Of a DNA stretch of 10,022 bases, positions 7,350 through 10,022 are shown in pieces (the first letter of the stretch is position 1; the number at the start of each line of letters is the position of its first letter). The notes beneath the pieces are model-generated. The model made no database searches. It was given only the letters and a program-made list of their open reading frames with translations, and was not told where the DNA came from. Source of the stretch: an uncultured Pirellula sp. (lineage in GTDB: Bacteria; Planctomycetota; Planctomycetia; Pirellulales; Pirellulaceae); NCBI GenBank assembly GCA_903892365.1, contig CAITIF010000280.1, positions 1-10,022 of the forward strand, read 5' to 3'. Position numbers and translations under genes: made by a program.

Positions 7350-10022
7350 TAATTCCTTGTCACTGTTTCATCGAGATTTAGTATCATGTTGGCGACCATC
7401 GTCGCTGTTGCTAATTCGCTTGGGTCAAGCGTTTCGTTTGGCTTGCTTTCTCCGCTTGTGATCAGTTTCTTCGCCGCTTCCAGATCTTGCTGGTAGCGTG
7501 CGTGATGCAAATTCCACTGACGTTCCACGATGTGCAGTTCTGAAAGCTTTGGGCTGCGAGCTAAGACGACTTGATACGCAAAATCGATCTTTTGACTCAG
7601 TGTAAGTCCCCCTTGAAGAAGCATTCGTTCGGCTAAGGCTCGGGCGGCTTCCACGTGCTGCACATCGTTCATCAACTGCAAGGCTTGCAACGGCGTATTG
7701 CTTTTCTCTCGCATCGAACAGGTTTGTTCGCGATTTGGTGCATCGAAATTGATCATAAACGGTGGCGGTGCGGTTCGCTTATAAAACGTATAGATGCTGC
7801 GGCGATAAAGCGCCGCACCGGAATCGCGTTTGTAGTTTTGCGTATTGGAGCCTGCAAAACCAACCGGTTCCCAAATGTTATCTGGCTGGTAAGGGCGAAC
7901 CCCCTTGCCTCCCATTTCCAATTGCATCAACCCACTTACGAACAAAGCGTTGTCCCGAAGCTGTTCTGCATCCAGCCGAAATCTTGGCCCGCGAGCCAGC
8001 ATACGATTCTCCGGATCGACCCGCCACAGTTCTTCCGAAAGGCGTGGGCTTTGTTTGAAAGTTTTGGAGCAAACCACCAACCGGACCAGTTCTTTCACGT
8101 TCCAATTCGACTGCTGAAAATGCTGTGCTAACCAATCCAGTAAAGCTGGGTGGCTGGGCATTTCACCTTGCGAGCCGAAATCGTAACTGGTCTTGACGAT
8201 GCCAACCCCAAAGAACTGCTGCCAAAAGCGATTCACGGTAACTCGAGCTGTCAACGGGTTCTCAGGAGCTACTAACCATTTCGCCAGATCGAGCCGAGTG
8301 GCGCGACCTTCTGGGTTGGCTTTTTTCAGTGATGGGAAAACCGCAGGGACGGCGGGCTCTACTTTGTCGCCAGGCTTGTCATAGTTTCCACGAAGCATGA
8401 CAAAGCTTTCTCGTGGCGAAGCCATATCGCGAAATACAAATGTACTTGGGATAGCATCATCTAATTGCTTGCGTTGCCCTTGCAACGCGGCTCGTTCTGC
8501 CATCAACGGGGCGAAGGTTGGTTTGGTGGTGTTGCAAACACTTTGAAGGTAATGCAATCGCAGTCGTTCTTTGATGTCTGCCGCGGCTTCCTTTTCGGGA
8601 CCGTCTTTTGCAATCTGATTCAGATCACCAGGTAGGCCTGCGGTGTCCTTGCCCGTTGCTTGTTTCCACCAAGTCAAGAACGAAAGCGATGGATCGCGAG
8701 CTGGGTCACTTATTCCTGCGACTCCGACCTTGTCCCAGAAAACAGTGCCGCCGAATTGAGTCAGCGCGAAGCCGGTCACGGAGTCCCCGGTCGCCAAGCC
8801 AATTTTCTCCAAAGGTACTTCTAAACGAACCCATTGGCCGCTAGCGGGTAAATCACCCATGTGTACACGCTCGGTGGTATTCGCCGTACCCCAAGCGATC
8901 GCCTCGTAATTCCCCCAAACAGCCCGATGCATCCAGCCATTCTTGAAATACTGCAACATGATCGACTTGGGTAAATTCGCTGGGTCCAACCAAACGTGAG
9001 CGAACAATTTTCCATCCGCAGGCAAAATTAGCCCGGTCGTGGCTTGGTCCCAAACATCCTGAGCCAACCCGGCGTCGGTTCGTTTCAGCGACTTGGTACC
9101 GCTCAAGACAGGAATACTGACTTCAGGGTTGCTTGCATCTTGGGTAACAAACATGGTCGCAGCACCCGGTGAGGCTTGAAGCTTTCCATTGCTTGGGAAT
9201 TCGTCGTCCATCCATACGATTTCGACCGCCGATGCGGACGTTCCCGACGCCGCGTCTGCTGGATCGATATAGCTTAATTGCTTGGCGAGGGTATCGATAG
9301 CGGATTGCTTTTCTGCGATCTGAGCATCCAGCTGAGCCAGTTGTTTTTTGTCTTCCTCGGAATCCAGTTTCAAAACGGGTTGTGTTAAAAGAGCGTTGCC
9401 GTCAAATCCTGGGTCGGCAGCAGAATTGAAGAAAGCATAGAACGAATAGAATTCGTTGGCGCTGATTGGGTCGAACTTGTGATCGTGGCAAACGGCACAT
9501 CCCCCTGTCAATCCAAGCCATGCTTGAAACGTGGTGCTCGTTCGATCCACGGCATAGCGGTAAAGCAATTCGTCGTTGATCGATCCACCTTCGCTAGTGG
9601 TTACATTGCAACGGTTGAATCCCGTGGCGATCAATTGATCCCTGGATGGTTCGGGTAGTAGGTCGCCGGCTAATTGATCGATGGTAAATTGATCGAAGGG
9701 TAGATTTCGATTGAAGGCGTTAATCACCCAATCGCGATAGGCCCAAGTTTGGCGTTCGTTATCTAAGTGCATACCATGCGTGTCGCCGTAGCGAGCCACA
9801 TCCAGCCAGTGCCGTGCCATCTCCTCGCCGAAGCGTTGGCTATTCAAGTAGCGATCAACCATCTGTTCGTAAGCGTCGCTTTGCGTATCGTTCAGGTAAG
9901 CCGCACGCTCTTCGAGGGTAGGTGGCAAACCCGTCAATGCAAACGCAACTCGACGCAGCAGAGTTTCGCGATCGGCTTCCGGAGATAGCTTGAACCCAGA
10001 ATCTTGGAGACGTTGTGCGATA
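7349..10022 (-). CDS. DUF1549-DUF1553 c-type haem protein (5' end outside window)
   Basis: Incomplete at its N-terminus. The frame stays open to the window edge, and the residues there ([19 protein letters not shown]) are the usual interior start of DUF1549, so the TTG at 9937 is not the real start. A signal peptide and a planctomycete cytochrome-c domain (PSCyt1) are expected further upstream. About 890 residues are visible. Nucleotides about 9960-9430 encode DUF1549 (PSCyt2), with [14 protein letters not shown] and a CAVCH haem-c motif at 9499-9485 followed by DHKFDPI. A short coiled coil follows near 9360-9275. About 9226-8690 encode a beta-sandwich insert with [19 protein letters not shown] and [11 protein letters not shown], resembling a carbohydrate-binding or LamG-like module. 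About 8310-7360 encode DUF1553 (PSD1), including [18 protein letters not shown] and [12 protein letters not shown]. It probably carries electrons or binds haem outside the cytoplasm. The stop TAA shares one base with the next gene's ATG, so the two proteins are likely co-produced. Confidence 0.93.
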   Translation of the reverse strand, partial: IAQRLQDSGFKLSPEADRETLLRRVAFALTGLPPTLEERAAYLNDTQSDAYEQMVDRYLNSQRFGEEMARHWLDVARYGDTHGMHLDNERQTWAYRDWVINAFNRNLPFDQFTIDQLAGDLLPEPSRDQLIATGFNRCNVTTSEGGSINDELLYRYAVDRTSTTFQAWLGLTGGCAVCHDHKFDPISANEFYSFYAFFNSAADPGFDGNALLTQPVLKLDSEEDKKQLAQLDAQIAEKQSAIDTLAKQLSYIDPADAASGTSASAVEIVWMDDEFPSNGKLQASPGAATMFVTQDASNPEVSIPVLSGTKSLKRTDAGLAQDVWDQATTGLILPADGKLFAHVWLDPANLPKSIMLQYFKNGWMHRAVWGNYEAIAWGTANTTERVHMGDLPASGQWVRLEVPLEKIGLATGDSVTGFALTQFGGTVFWDKVGVAGISDPARDPSLSFLTWWKQATGKDTAGLPGDLNQIAKDGPEKEAAADIKERLRLHYLQSVCNTTKPTFAPLMAERAALQGQRKQLDDAIPSTFVFRDMASPRESFVMLRGNYDKPGDKVEPAVPAVFPSLKKANPEGRATRLDLAKWLVAPENPLTARVTVNRFWQQFFGVGIVKTSYDFGSQGEMPSHPALLDWLAQHFQQSNWNVKELVRLVVCSKTFKQSPRLSEELWRVDPENRMLARGPRFRLDAEQLRDNALFVSGLMQLEMGGKGVRPYQPDNIWEPVGFAGSNTQNYKRDSGAALYRRSIYTFYKRTAPPPFMINFDAPNREQTCSMREKSNTPLQALQLMNDVQHVEAARALAERMLLQGGLTLSQKIDFAYQVVLARSPKLSELHIVERQWNLHHARYQQDLEAAKKLITSGESKPNETLDPSELATATMVANMILNLDETVTRN
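7353..7358 (-). promoter_or_regulatory. Shine-Dalgarno AAGGAA before DUF1501 start
   Basis: On the minus strand AAGGAA lies in the last codons of the upstream gene, and the sequence then runs ATTAATGATG. Counted from the end of AAGGA, the first ATG is four bases away and the second seven. This supports re-initiation by ribosomes finishing the upstream haem-protein gene and leaves the choice of ATG open. Confidence 0.5.

Noticed and set aside
7655..8131. Plus-strand open frame of 158 codons opposite the DUF1553 region
   Set aside because: It is antisense to a strongly conserved domain, and its product shows no family motif.
9935..9937. TTG as the start of the haem protein
   Set aside because: The codon lies inside the conserved LTGLPPT stretch of DUF1549 and the frame stays open to the window edge, so the real start is outside.

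Overview
The window looks like chromosome from a Planctomycetes bacterium, probably of the Pirellulales (Rhodopirellula/Blastopirellula type). The evidence is the tandem DUF1549/DUF1553 cytochrome-like gene and DUF1501 gene, a gene pair massively expanded in this phylum. Supporting it are the exported PDZ/toroid/HEAT protein resembling DUF6288, long intergenic gaps, weak or missing Shine-Dalgarno sites and a palindrome-rich intergenic repeat. No rRNA, tRNA, CRISPR, integrase or transposase was seen. The assignment rests on protein families recognised by eye, not on a database search.

Left half (about 1-5235, plus strand): three secreted or surface proteins in a row. They are a putative lipoprotein with a C-terminal concanavalin-A/polysaccharide-lyase-like beta-sandwich, a DUF4874/DUF4832 protein with a glycoside-hydrolase-like (beta/alpha) barrel pattern, and a large PDZ + alpha/alpha-toroid + HEAT-repeat protein. 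Gaps of 142-199 bases separate them, so they need not form one operon, but all carry export signals and two have a carbohydrate-related look.

Middle (5236-5849): a 614-base gap between convergent genes with no credible gene. It holds a CGCAGAG-type imperfect inverted repeat, then a compact palindromic block of two stem-loops plus an interlocking 8-base complementarity, then a small hairpin just past the end of the minus-strand operon. This resembles dispersed non-coding repeats.

Right half (5850-10022, minus strand): an operon of a DUF1549-DUF1553 c-type-haem protein, whose 5' end lies beyond the window, followed by a DUF1501 protein with a twin-arginine signal. The two genes meet in a TAATG stop/start overlap, implying translational coupling. 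The haem protein carries a central carbohydrate-binding-like beta-sandwich between its two halves. The pair is widespread in planctomycetes, but its biochemical role is not established as far as I know; a link to extracellular polysaccharide use is an inference.

Nothing here is a clear new defence or mobile system. The best candidates for novelty are the palindromic repeat block, the possible catalytic residues of the DUF4832 protein, the Asp-Cys-His-rich toroid of the DUF6288-like protein, and the function of the haem/DUF1501 pair.
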